Assembly (NCBI GenBank): GCA_964553615.1
Contig: CAZKMA010000040.1
Span: 1 to 43,243 of the forward strand
Direction: 5' to 3'
DNA: 43,243 nucleotides
Origin: DATKUC01 sp964553615
GTDB taxonomy: Bacteria; Spirochaetota; Spirochaetia; DSM-27196; DATKUC01
In this document: one piece after another, positions 7,627 through 16,283 of the stretch
Numbering within the stretch: the stretch's first letter is position 1
How the letters are laid out: each line of letters opens with the position of its first letter
Made by a program: the position numbers and the translations under genes
The notes under the pieces: generated by a model
Databases searched by the model: none
Seen by the model: the letters and a program-made list of their open reading frames with translations, nothing else
Told to the model about the DNA's origin: nothing

Positions 7627-10179
7627 TTACGAACCAAAAAGCGTAAGTTGCTGATCTGAATCGAGCGCCCGCGCAATGTCCGGTCCGAGAGACTCGCTGA
7701 AGGCGAGCGCAATGGGGCGAAGTTGCTTCTCGACATAATGGTCATAATCTATCGGCGCGGTGCGCCTGTTCACCGGCTGCGGGCCCTCGAGCGTCATAAC
7801 GTAGCGAATAGTGCCCTGGCGTTCGGATGGGGGCAGGAGAAGCGCCGCCTTCACGTGTGGCGGTTGGGACTTCGTGTAGTCTGAGACCATCTTACGAAGA
7901 CTGCGGGAGTATACTATTTCGTTGTCAAAATCGCCCGCTCGAAGTTTCCTGACCAGTATCCGGATTGTCTCGATGAGCCTGGCCGACCGCTCGGCAATCG
8001 GTTGTTCGTCGAAGAGTGTCCGCAGTATCGTGAGCTGAAACTCCTGCGCAAGCGGTGTCCAGTCGCGGCGGACGGCTTCCATTCCCTTCACTTCCAGACG
8101 GCTGGAGCCACCCGTTGTCGATTCCGGATTTTCGGCAATCAGTCCTGCGTAGCCCTTTGCTCTTCCCCGGCGTGGTTCTCCATCCGCAACCGTTCCACCC
8201 TGCGTGCGCAGCGCCGGCAGGAAGAAATGTCGATACACTTTCTCGAACTCCAGCTCGAGGCGGGAGTGCACTCCGTATTCGGACTCGACATACCGTGCGA
8301 GTTCTCCATTGATGGTGGCGGCGAGGGCTGCCCCCTCGGCAAAGCAGGAACCGGGGTCCTCAGGGTGGTGCGAGAGGACGAAAAGGGAGTCGGTGTCTCC
8401 GTAGATTACCCGGTATTTCATGTCGACCAGGAGCCGTCTGCACCACCGCAGAACGCGTTGTCCGAAACTCGTAATTGCGCCGGCAAGTTGCACTCCGGCG
8501 AATCTGCATCCTCCCGCGCCGAGCACGCCGTAGAATGAGTTCATGACGATCTTGAAGACGTAGGATGCTACCTGGTCGTTTCGCGCCTTCGCAGCATCCC
8601 GTTCGCTGAAGAATCGGTCCAGGAGGTCCGGAAGGATTCCCGGGTCTCTGGAGAATGCTGCACCGTTTGGCGCCACAATGTACCGGCTCGTGTCCGTTGC
8701 GGATTCTGCGCCGCTTTGCAGGCCGACAGGATCTATGTTGAACGTGCGGATTACGGATGGATAGAGGCTCTTGAAGTCGAACACCATGACACCGTCGAAG
8801 ACACCCGGTTCGGGAGTAAGGATGGCGCCGCCGGGAGCGGCTCCCATCGACAGCGCATCAACGCCGAGAGTCGGCGCGACAATGCCTCTTCGGTGCATTG
8901 CCTCGATGTAGATGAAATCGAACGAACGGATGCTCATCCACGCACGTGCAAGCGAAACCCCGATGAGGACGCAGCGCATTATTGTCAGCTCGAGTAGCCC
9001 GGTCTTTGCAAGGATACGTTGAACGAGGGCAGCGTCCTGCAGGCAGTACCGGCAGAGCGCTTCGGGGTCCTCTCGGCCAAGACGGTCAATTTCGGCAAGT
9101 TTGTCCGCAGAGGATTGATATTCGATGGTCTTGCCGACTCCGAGAACTTCGTGTGAGACGTATTGGAGGCTCTGTTCACGGAAATTCTCCGGGCCGTAGC
9201 GCAGGAGCCGGAGGCCGTCGATGACCTGCCGTCCGGGGATGAACATGGCAGCGGTTTCCATGGGTCGTGGACCGGTTTCAGGCCCGGAATCAGCGGTTAC
9301 AGGCTCAGCACCGGTGGAGGTAAGTTCCGGACTGCGGCGCCGGCGTGCTGCGAGGAAGCGCGCCGGTTCATCCGAACGGCCAAACCGCTGGTCAATGCCG
9401 AGCGCCGAAGCCCGGGTGGAGATCTGGTTCCAGTCAAAATCGACCACATTCCATCCGGTAATAATGTCCGGGTCGAGTTCTCCGAGACGGCGGAAGAATG
9501 TCTCAAGAAGTTCACGTTCGCTCTTGCAGTAGCGAGCTACAAATCTGCGGCCCTCTTCGCCGATGCCGCTCTCTCCGAAATTGTCCAGGTTCGCGTACAG
9601 GACCTCTTCCACCGGGTTGTCGAGCCATGGGGCCGCAAGCTGGAAGCCGATCACGTTTATTCGTGAGGTTTCCCGTATAGATGTCTCGATATCCACTGAC
9701 AGCACCGAGACCTCGGGTTTCCACACAGCCGGACCAATCTCGGGATCGACGAAGATATGGTCGACATGTTTTCCCTGCTGCGGTTCGCCGGATATGGTCA
9801 CGGTACCGTGGATGCCGCGGTCCAGAAGGTAGCCATCGACAGCATCGATATCCGCTTCATAGGTCCGAATGCCTTCACGGCGAAGTTTCGATCCTGCTTC
9901 CCTCAGTCTCCGCTCGTCGGGAAATGCGAACCGCACACATTGCACGCCATCCATCGTCTTGAGTCTCGACCGAACACCCGTTGCGCCGACAATTGAGCGG
10001 GCACGGTGCGCGTCCGGTTCTCGAACGCAGAAGCCGGGCGGTTCATTCGATACGAGCACGGCGAAGGTACTGTGGTCGCTGCAGCGCCCGAGGAGGCACA
10101 ATGTGGAAGCTCCCCGAATGGATCGGACAAAGCCGTGAACAATGAAACCGGTGAATGTCTTTCGTTCGGGTGCGCTCAC
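7627..10179 (-). CDS. polB: DNA polymerase II (family B), with 3'-5' exonuclease
   Basis: 850-residue family B DNA polymerase matching E. coli Pol II along its length. Proofreading motifs: Exo I (LSVDIETS, about 160-167), Exo II (GWNVVDFDW) and Exo III (YCLQDAALV). Polymerase motifs: A (VFDFKSLYPSVIRTFNIDP), B (KIVMNSFYGVLGAGGCRF) and C (IYGDTDSLF), then KGMEAVRRDWTPLAQEF. The protein ends QLTLFGS, a good sliding-clamp binding motif, as in E. coli Pol II (GQLGLF). A Ser/Thr/Pro/Glu-rich insert follows Exo II and makes it about 65 residues longer than the E. coli enzyme. In enterobacteria Pol II is SOS-induced and restarts stalled forks; I saw no LexA box here. The start is GTG with a weak ribosome site. 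Divergent from argA. Confidence 0.93.
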   Translation of the reverse strand: MSAPERKTFTGFIVHGFVRSIRGASTLCLLGRCSDHSTFAVLVSNEPPGFCVREPDAHRARSIVGATGVRSRLKTMDGVQCVRFAFPDERRLREAGSKLRREGIRTYEADIDAVDGYLLDRGIHGTVTISGEPQQGKHVDHIFVDPEIGPAVWKPEVSVLSVDIETSIRETSRINVIGFQLAAPWLDNPVEEVLYANLDNFGESGIGEEGRRFVARYCKSERELLETFFRRLGELDPDIITGWNVVDFDWNQISTRASALGIDQRFGRSDEPARFLAARRRRSPELTSTGAEPVTADSGPETGPRPMETAAMFIPGRQVIDGLRLLRYGPENFREQSLQYVSHEVLGVGKTIEYQSSADKLAEIDRLGREDPEALCRYCLQDAALVQRILAKTGLLELTIMRCVLIGVSLARAWMSIRSFDFIYIEAMHRRGIVAPTLGVDALSMGAAPGGAILTPEPGVFDGVMVFDFKSLYPSVIRTFNIDPVGLQSGAESATDTSRYIVAPNGAAFSRDPGILPDLLDRFFSERDAAKARNDQVASYVFKIVMNSFYGVLGAGGCRFAGVQLAGAITSFGQRVLRWCRRLLVDMKYRVIYGDTDSLFVLSHHPEDPGSCFAEGAALAATINGELARYVESEYGVHSRLELEFEKVYRHFFLPALRTQGGTVADGEPRRGRAKGYAGLIAENPESTTGGSSRLEVKGMEAVRRDWTPLAQEFQLTILRTLFDEQPIAERSARLIETIRILVRKLRAGDFDNEIVYSRSLRKMVSDYTKSQPPHVKAALLLPPSERQGTIRYVMTLEGPQPVNRRTAPIDYDHYVEKQLRPIALAFSESLGPDIARALDSDQQLTLFGS

Positions 10180-10228
10180 GCATTCATCTTAACATCTATG
10201 AACACGGTTGTATTGAAGACCCTCTGAT

Positions 10229-11608
10229 GTGTATGGTATTGGCATGGACCACACCCTCAAGGAACAGGTAGATCTCATCCGTCAGGTTTTCGGCTATGCA
10301 AACCGATTCAAGGGAAAGACTTTCGTATTCAAGATCGACTACCGGGTAATTTCTCATCCCCTTTTCCCGGTACTTATAAAGGATCTTGTTCTCCTTCACC
10401 GAGCCGGAATCCAGGTGGTCGTTGTTCCCGGAGCAAAGGAGCGCATTGACGATATTCTATCCCGCTACAATGTCGAATGCAGTACGGTCCAGGACGTGCG
10501 CATATCGTCCGCAGAAGCGATGCCCTTCATCAAGATGGCTGCCTTCGACGCGGCAAACAGTGTCATGACTCTCCTGTCCGGAAACAAGGTCGGGGCGGTA
10601 ATCGGTAACTGGATTGGTGCTCGAAGCATGGGCGTAATCCAGGGCGTCGATTACCAGGATTCGGGGGTAGTGGACAAGATCAACATCGATATGGTTCAGA
10701 AGGTCCTGTCCGATGGTCTTATCCCGATATTCCCATGCATCGGCTGGAACGCTGTGGGCAGACCCTACAACATTTCGTCGGACGAGCTTGCAACGATCAT
10801 GAGCGTTGAGCTCAAGGCGGACAAACTGTTTTTCCTGGGCGGTCACGATGCGGTGAATGCTGAGCGGTACTCCCTGCCGGACAATCCCTCCCTTGCAGAG
10901 GACGGACATCTGTCGCGGCTGACGCTGAGCGAGGCCGCCGTTCTCCTGCTCCTGAACGGAGACCGGACCGCAGACCCGGTGCTCGAGGTCCTTCGTTTTG
11001 CCCACCGTGCATGCGTCGGCGGAGTGCAGCGGGTACACGTCCTTGACGGCAGGGTCGAGGGTGCCGTCCTGAAAGAGGTCTTTTCGAACCTCGGTTCTGG
11101 AACCATGATCTATTCGAATCAGTATGAACAGATCAGACCCTTACGCCAGGAGGATGTGGGAGACGTGCTTCGGATCATGGAGCCGTTGGTGGCAACGGGC
11201 GTGCTTATTCCGCGAACCCGGCAGTCGCTCGAGAAGGGTCTTTCCGACTTTGTCGTGTACGAGGTAGACGGGACTGTTCACGGGTGTGGAGGACTGCACC
11301 GGTACGGGGAGGCGATGGCCGAGATTCTTGGGATTGCGGTCGATTCGCGTTACATCCGCTTTGGCATCGGCCAGAAAGTGGTCGAGTATCTGATAAGCCG
11401 CGCTCGCAGTTATGGCATTGCGCAAGTCTATGTCCTTACCACGCAGACTTCCGATTGGTTTGAGCGTCTCGGATTCCGGGCCGGTTCGCTCTCGGACGTT
11501 CCCGAGGAGAAGCGCGCCCGTTACGACACCAGCAGGAACTCCCGGGTCCTTGTCATGGATGTAAAACGGCATGAACTTCCCCGAGATCAGGTTCCCGGAC
11601 TGCTGTAG
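10229..11608 (+). CDS. argA: Amino-acid N-acetyltransferase (N-acetylglutamate synthase, AAK-GNAT fusion)
   Basis: 459 residues with the architecture of classical E. coli ArgA: an amino-acid-kinase domain (about 10-290; GKTFVFKID, GIQVVVVPGAKERID, VDYQDSGVVDKI) and a C-terminal GNAT acetyltransferase domain (IRPLRQEDVGDVLRIMEPL, IAVDSRYIRFGIGQKVVEYLI, YVLTTQTSDWFERLGF). It acetylates glutamate with acetyl-CoA, the first step of arginine synthesis; in ArgA the kinase-like domain is a non-catalytic arginine sensor, so feedback inhibition is likely. The GTG start at 10229 is used; an ATG at 10244 (MDHTLKEQ) may be the real one and aligns better with E. coli ArgA. It converges on rmuC with only 4 bases between stops. 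Confidence 0.92.
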   Translation: MYGIGMDHTLKEQVDLIRQVFGYANRFKGKTFVFKIDYRVISHPLFPVLIKDLVLLHRAGIQVVVVPGAKERIDDILSRYNVECSTVQDVRISSAEAMPFIKMAAFDAANSVMTLLSGNKVGAVIGNWIGARSMGVIQGVDYQDSGVVDKINIDMVQKVLSDGLIPIFPCIGWNAVGRPYNISSDELATIMSVELKADKLFFLGGHDAVNAERYSLPDNPSLAEDGHLSRLTLSEAAVLLLLNGDRTADPVLEVLRFAHRACVGGVQRVHVLDGRVEGAVLKEVFSNLGSGTMIYSNQYEQIRPLRQEDVGDVLRIMEPLVATGVLIPRTRQSLEKGLSDFVVYEVDGTVHGCGGLHRYGEAMAEILGIAVDSRYIRFGIGQKVVEYLISRARSYGIAQVYVLTTQTSDWFERLGFRAGSLSDVPEEKRARYDTSRNSRVLVMDVKRHELPRDQVPGLL

Positions 11609-11612
11609 GGAA

Positions 11613-12464
11613 CTAGTCCTGCGATCGCGTCTCAAACCGCTCGGCAAGCAGGTCCAGCCGCTGTATCCGTGATGTGCTGTCGTCGAAGGCACGCTGGAAA
11701 TTGCGCAGGTGATTCCCCGCAAGCTTCATTGATTGAGAGAGATCGTCCAGCTCCTTCCGCAACTGGTGGGTCACTTCCATAAGCTCGCGTCTTGACCGCG
11801 GAAGTGCGAAGCCCCGAAGGCCGTACGCAACGGTCTGCAGGTAGAGGAAGAGGTTCCCTGGGCTCACCGGGACGACTCCTCTCCGAAGCGCTTCGGCCAG
11901 CAGTCCATCTTCGTGTTCTACAAAAACATGGTAGTAGACGCGCTCGGCCGGAATGTACATCAGGGCAAATTGCATGGTGCCTTCTGCAGGCTGAATGTAG
12001 CGGGCTGCGATATCCTCAACATGTTTGATAATTGCCTTCCGGACGTCCGCGGGGAGGCTGTTGCGCGGTTCAGCCATTGAGCGCTTGATGCTTTCGAGCG
12101 GAAACTTTGAGTCAACAGCAACAAGATGGTCGCCGAGGCTGATAACCGCATCCGCACGGTAGCCGTTGCGAAACGTGTACTGAAGATCGAACGAAGAACG
12201 CGGGAGCCAGTTGGCCAGGTATTCCTGCAGAAAAGTCTCGCCAATTCCTCCTCGCGTGTGTGGTACCAGAAAAAGGTTGGACATATCGGTGACCTGACGC
12301 GAGATATCTTCTATTCGCGCAAGGCGTGTCGAGAGATCCTGAATGAATCGGTCCGGGAGCGGGGCGGACTGGCGCGTGCCGCGCCGCGCAATCAGCACGA
12401 CCATCAGCAGCATGAGCAACACCACTGCAGCAAGAACGGCAACCTGAATTGCGGAAATCGTCAT
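11613..12464 (-). CDS. rmuC: DNA recombination protein RmuC, short form
   Basis: 283 residues with an N-terminal membrane segment (about 5-27), a short helical linker, and the RmuC domain with a PD-(D/E)xK-type nuclease core: GGIGETFLQEYLANWLP, then YRADAVIS and VAVDSKFPLES. RmuC limits inversions at short repeats in E. coli by an undefined nuclease role. It is much shorter than the 475-residue E. coli protein because most of the coiled-coil between membrane helix and nuclease is absent, while the core residues (GE, D, DSK) remain. The ATG has AAGGAA upstream. It diverges from the Gfo/Idh/MocA gene with 87 bases between. Confidence 0.88.
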   Translation of the reverse strand: MTISAIQVAVLAAVVLLMLLMVVLIARRGTRQSAPLPDRFIQDLSTRLARIEDISRQVTDMSNLFLVPHTRGGIGETFLQEYLANWLPRSSFDLQYTFRNGYRADAVISLGDHLVAVDSKFPLESIKRSMAEPRNSLPADVRKAIIKHVEDIAARYIQPAEGTMQFALMYIPAERVYYHVFVEHEDGLLAEALRRGVVPVSPGNLFLYLQTVAYGLRGFALPRSRRELMEVTHQLRKELDDLSQSMKLAGNHLRNFQRAFDDSTSRIQRLDLLAERFETRSQD

Positions 12465-12551
12465 ATTATGCTTTCCTTATGCGGTCTCGTCTGCGGACTA
12501 TAGTATGGCTCGCTCACGCGGCGGTCAATCCGAGTAACGAAGGAGTTCGAT

Positions 12552-13787
12552 ATGGAACCCGTGAGGGTAGGTGTCATTGGAATTGGCGGGTTTGCACGGA
12601 CTCATCTGGATTCGCTTGATCGCTGCGAAGGTCAGGGTCTGTCCCGGCTGGAGTCCGTCGTGGTTCCTCTGCCGTGGAACGCACAGTACAACGAGGAAGA
12701 GCGCGAGAGTGAGATTCGACGCCGCGGCGTGCGGGTGTACCGAAGCTACGAGGAGATGTTCGAGGGCGAACGGGGAAGGATCGATCTTGTTACTGTACCG
12801 GTCGGCATCCATCTTCACGCACCGGCAAGCATAGCCGCGCTGCGGGCAGGATTCAACGTACTGTGCGAGAAACCCGCCGCAGGTGGGAGCGCCGGCGCAC
12901 GTGACATGAAAGACGCCCGGGAAAGCTCCGGACGGATTCTCGCTATCGGATATCAGCATCTGCATACACCTGCCATTCAGCGAATCAAAGGGATTACCCT
13001 GAGCGGAGAGCTCGGCCGTCTGCTCAATGCCCGTACTCTGGTTCTCTGGCCGCGTGAAAGCTCATACTACGGGCGAAACGGCTGGGCGGGCAAACTGAGC
13101 GTGAACGGCGTGCAGATCCTGGATTCACCGCTTCAGAATGCCGCCGCGCACTTTCTTCAGAACATGCTTTACGTCGCCGGACCGGGTCGGGACGAGTGTG
13201 CCGAGCCGGTTGCCGCGTACGGAGAAAACTATCACGCGAATGATATCGAGTCCGCGGATACTCAATTTCTGCGGATCACAACCGAGTCCGGATCCACGCT
13301 GGTATTCGTCGCGAGCCATGCGGTACCGGAGCAGCGAGATCCGCAGACCGAATTCCGCTATGAGCACGGACGGATACTCTGGAACTACGATGGCCAGACC
13401 TCCGTCTTCCGCACCGGTCCGGACGGGAGAGAGTCGCTTGTCGAGGCTTTCGACAATGGAAACGCCCGTGTGCACGATCTTCCGTTTTTCGATGTGATGC
13501 GGGCAATCAGGGAGTCGGGCACGCCGCTGTCGCATATTGGGAACGCAATTCAGCACATCCGGTGTGTCGAGGCTGCGTTCGCCTCATCCAGAGGGGTTGT
13601 TCCGATTCCGAAGGAGTTTCTCGAGTACCGCGACACTCCCAACGGCACCATTACCCTCGTTCGCGGCATAGTGCCCGAGCTCGAGCGCGCATACGAAAGC
13701 ACGGCCGGATTCGGCGAGGGGCCCACGCGCGGCAGCGGGACAGCCGGATGGGCTGTCCCTTCGCGTGTGGTGACGCCGGTCGCCTGA
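12552..13787 (+). CDS. Gfo/Idh/MocA family oxidoreductase (1)
   Basis: 411-residue NAD(P)-dependent oxidoreductase. The Rossmann dinucleotide motif VGVIGIGGFARTHLDS is at residues 5-20, and VLCEKPAAGG carries the catalytic-type Lys of the EKP motif. The C-terminal alpha/beta domain has an SHIGNAIQHIRCVEAAFASS helix typical of the family. Members oxidise or reduce sugars, inositols or sugar acids; the substrate cannot be predicted. AAGGAG lies eight bases before the ATG. A possible -10 TATAGT (12499-12504) sits upstream without a convincing -35. It stands alone on its strand; the converging neighbour is another member of the same family with a different sequence. Confidence 0.85.
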   Translation: MEPVRVGVIGIGGFARTHLDSLDRCEGQGLSRLESVVVPLPWNAQYNEEERESEIRRRGVRVYRSYEEMFEGERGRIDLVTVPVGIHLHAPASIAALRAGFNVLCEKPAAGGSAGARDMKDARESSGRILAIGYQHLHTPAIQRIKGITLSGELGRLLNARTLVLWPRESSYYGRNGWAGKLSVNGVQILDSPLQNAAAHFLQNMLYVAGPGRDECAEPVAAYGENYHANDIESADTQFLRITTESGSTLVFVASHAVPEQRDPQTEFRYEHGRILWNYDGQTSVFRTGPDGRESLVEAFDNGNARVHDLPFFDVMRAIRESGTPLSHIGNAIQHIRCVEAAFASSRGVVPIPKEFLEYRDTPNGTITLVRGIVPELERAYESTAGFGEGPTRGSGTAGWAVPSRVVTPVA

Positions 13788-13869
13788 AGCTCGCGCACGG
13801 GCACGGGCCCAGCACCCGCGGCGAAACTGGCTGAAGGCGTGATCCGCCGACGGCAGAGTTGCCGATGGC

Positions 13870-15045
13870 CTATGCGTGGAAGGAAGCGTTCATATCCGCA
13901 GGGGCAACGGGTGCGACCTGTTTTTTCGTGAACGTAGACTTTGCTATCAGATCCTTCAGCAGCGCCTCGTATTCCTTTTCATCAACGGGCAGATCCACGG
14001 TCTCGTTCCGGAAATGAGAGGCGAGGATCGCGTTGCCGAGCGCCACAGAGTTGATACCCTCGAGGCCCGGAGCAATGAGTTTCTCTTTGCCGCGGATTGA
14101 GGCGCCGAAGTTCTCTATGATGATCCGGTGTCCCGGCTCGCCGTGGTGTGTGTAAGGCACTTCGGTCTTCCAGCTTTCAACCTTCGTGAACGCTATCTGC
14201 TCCTGGGCAATGACGTCGAGCATCGATTTCCTGTTTATCGAGAAGGTAATGACACCGTCTTCGAAAACGATCTTGCCTTTCTCTCCCACAATTTCCAGCC
14301 GGTTTGTCCCGGGTGATTCGCCGGTGGTGGTAATGAAATGGCCTACCATGCCGTTTTCATGTTCGAAATACGCGGTTACCTCGTCCTCGACTTCTATGTT
14401 GTGATACTTTCCGAGCGACGCGAAGCCGCGAACACGGGCCGGCATGCCGACAATCCACTGGTAGAGGTCCAGGTTGTGCGGGCACTGGTTCAACAGCACT
14501 CCTCCGCCTTCACCCTTCCAGGTTGCACGCCATCCGCCGGTGTCGTAATAGTATTGCGTTCGGAACCAGTCGGTGATAATCCATGTGGTACGCGTGAGTC
14601 GCCCGAGATCACCTCCGGTCACGAGATCGCGAATCTTTTTCCAGTATCCGTAGGTCCGCTGCATGAACATGGCCGAATAGATCAGGCCGGGATACTTCTT
14701 CAGCGCATTCTCGTACGCGTCGGCCATGCGGTGTGCGTCAGCCGCGTGAACTGCCACCGGTTTCTCTGCAAGCACATGGATCCCTGCAGCGAAGGCGGCA
14801 ATGGCTATCGGCGGATGGAAATAGTGAGGGGTTGCAACAATTACCGCCTCAGCCCCACCTTTCTCTATTGCTTCGTGATAGTCGAAAAAGACCGACGTCC
14901 CGTACTTCTCTCCGCATGCCTTCGCGCGCGGAGCGTCAATGTCGCACACGTAGGCCAGCTCGAGATTTGAGCTCCTGCTCAGGTCTTCGACATGCTTCAT
15001 TCCCATGCCGCCGATTCCGATGACTCCTATTCGAACTTTCGTCAT
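13870..15045 (-). CDS. Gfo/Idh/MocA family oxidoreductase (2)
   Basis: 391 residues. The nucleotide-binding motif is IGVIGIGGMGMKHVEDL near the N-terminus; VLAEKPVAV is the EKP motif, and GGGVLLNQCPHNLDLYQWIVG is the hallmark active-site segment with the His often used in catalysis. C-terminal domain HGEPGHRIIIENFGASI is typical of the sugar dehydrogenase branch. The frame is open 46 codons further upstream, but the ATG at 15045 has AAGGAC six bases before it and begins right at the Rossmann fold. Divergent from a third family member with 130 bases between, where both promoters are probably located. Confidence 0.88.
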   Translation of the reverse strand: MTKVRIGVIGIGGMGMKHVEDLSRSSNLELAYVCDIDAPRAKACGEKYGTSVFFDYHEAIEKGGAEAVIVATPHYFHPPIAIAAFAAGIHVLAEKPVAVHAADAHRMADAYENALKKYPGLIYSAMFMQRTYGYWKKIRDLVTGGDLGRLTRTTWIITDWFRTQYYYDTGGWRATWKGEGGGVLLNQCPHNLDLYQWIVGMPARVRGFASLGKYHNIEVEDEVTAYFEHENGMVGHFITTTGESPGTNRLEIVGEKGKIVFEDGVITFSINRKSMLDVIAQEQIAFTKVESWKTEVPYTHHGEPGHRIIIENFGASIRGKEKLIAPGLEGINSVALGNAILASHFRNETVDLPVDEKEYEALLKDLIAKSTFTKKQVAPVAPADMNASFHA

Positions 15046-15083
15046 GAAATAGTCCTTGTTCGTTAGAGTAAAATGTCGGGCAA

Positions 15084-15113
15084 ATTGTACCACGGACTCA
15101 ACGTGTATGTCCG
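15084..15113 (-). promoter_or_regulatory. Putative promoter for the minus-strand Gfo/Idh/MocA gene
   Basis: Minus-strand -10 TACAAT (15084-15089) and -35 CGGACA (15108-15113) with an 18-base spacer. This would give a leader of about 30 bases. Pattern-based only. Confidence 0.35.
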
Positions 15114-15128
15114 CAGATGACGGAGGTA

Positions 15129-15157
15129 TTGCGCAGATGTTCGTTAGCCCATAGAGT
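15129..15157 (+). promoter_or_regulatory. Putative promoter for the plus-strand Gfo/Idh/MocA gene
   Basis: Plus-strand TTGCGC (15129-15134), a 17-base spacer and TAGAGT (15152-15157). It would start transcription about a dozen bases before the gene, so the leader would be just long enough to hold the AGGAG ribosome site. Pattern-based only. Confidence 0.3.
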
Positions 15158-15175
15158 ACAAACAGGAGTCTTACG

Positions 15176-16261
15176 ATGAACAAAGCCGATGGGATGAACT
15201 ATGCGCCGGAAGGTCTGGCGCGGCCGGTAGTGAAAGAGGGAGAGTTTCCATTCGCGGCGGTGGGCCTTGATCATGGGCACATCTTCGGAATGTGCGGTGG
15301 TCTGGTGGATGCGGGCGGCCACGTGAAGTGGGTCTATGATCCCGATCGGAAAAAATGTGAAGAGTTCAAGAAGAAGTTCCCGCAGGTAACCATTGCTACT
15401 ACCGAGCAGGAGGTTCTCCAGGATCCTGACGTTCGGCTCGTTGCGGGTGCGGCGGTGCCCTCTACCCGCGGTGATCTCGGGCTCAGAGTCATGGAGCACG
15501 GAAAGCACTATATGTCGGACAAGGCTCCGTTTACCACTGCGGATCAACTCCAGCGTGCGCGTGCCATGGTTGCAAAGACCGACCTGATCTGGGCGGTCTG
15601 TTACAGTGAGCGCGTTCACAACGAGAGCGCAGTCTTCGCGGGGCAGTTGATTGCGGACGGTACCATCGGAACCGTTCTTCAGGTTATAGGAATGGGGCCG
15701 CATCGACTGAATGCACCGTCACGGCCCGCGTGGTTTTTCGAAAAGCAGTACTATGGGGGTATCCTCACCGACATCGGAAGCCATCAGATCGAGCAGTTTC
15801 TCTTTTTCGCAGGAGCGAAGGATGCAGAGGTTTCCGCGGCACGAATTGCAAACTACAATCACCCCGAGTATCCGGAGCTCGAGGACTTTGGAGATGCAAA
15901 CCTGACTGCGGACAACGGGGCAACGAACTATTTCCGTGTGGACTGGTTCACACCGAACGGGCTCGGCACCTGGGGCGATGGTCGTACCTTCATCCTTGGA
16001 ACCGAAGGCTACATCGAGCTGCGAAAGTACATTGACGTTGCCCGCGATCCGGAGGGAGACCATGTTTACCTGGTGAACGGAGAGGGTGAGCGCCACATTC
16101 CGGTTCACGGAAAAGTCGGCTTCCCCTATTTCGGGGAGCTTATCCTTGACTGCCTGAATGGCACACGAACTGCAATGCCGCAGGAGCATACATTCAAGGC
16201 CGCGGAACTCTGCATGAAGGCGCAGTCGTTGGCACAGACGGTCTCGGGATCGGGGGAATAA
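15176..16261 (+). CDS. Gfo/Idh/MocA family oxidoreductase (3), atypical nucleotide and EKP motifs
   Basis: 361 residues. The fold is recognisable from the order of elements: AAVGLDHGHIFGMCGGL in place of a standard GxGxxG, YDPDRKKCEEFKKKFP, DVRLVAGAAVPSTRGDLGL, then SDKAPFTTADQLQRARA where most relatives have EKP. Further on come YSERVHNESAVFAGQLIADG and GGILTDIGSHQIEQFLFFAGA. The C-terminal part has an acidic FILGTEGYIELRKY segment, common in this family. The aspartate in place of Glu and the altered glycine motif mark a divergent subfamily; NAD dependence is inferred. The ATG has AGGAG upstream. The next gene, a cyclase, begins 22 bases downstream and may be co-transcribed. Confidence 0.82.
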   Translation: MNKADGMNYAPEGLARPVVKEGEFPFAAVGLDHGHIFGMCGGLVDAGGHVKWVYDPDRKKCEEFKKKFPQVTIATTEQEVLQDPDVRLVAGAAVPSTRGDLGLRVMEHGKHYMSDKAPFTTADQLQRARAMVAKTDLIWAVCYSERVHNESAVFAGQLIADGTIGTVLQVIGMGPHRLNAPSRPAWFFEKQYYGGILTDIGSHQIEQFLFFAGAKDAEVSAARIANYNHPEYPELEDFGDANLTADNGATNYFRVDWFTPNGLGTWGDGRTFILGTEGYIELRKYIDVARDPEGDHVYLVNGEGERHIPVHGKVGFPYFGELILDCLNGTRTAMPQEHTFKAAELCMKAQSLAQTVSGSGE

Positions 16262-16283
16262 CATACCTGACATCCGTACGTTG

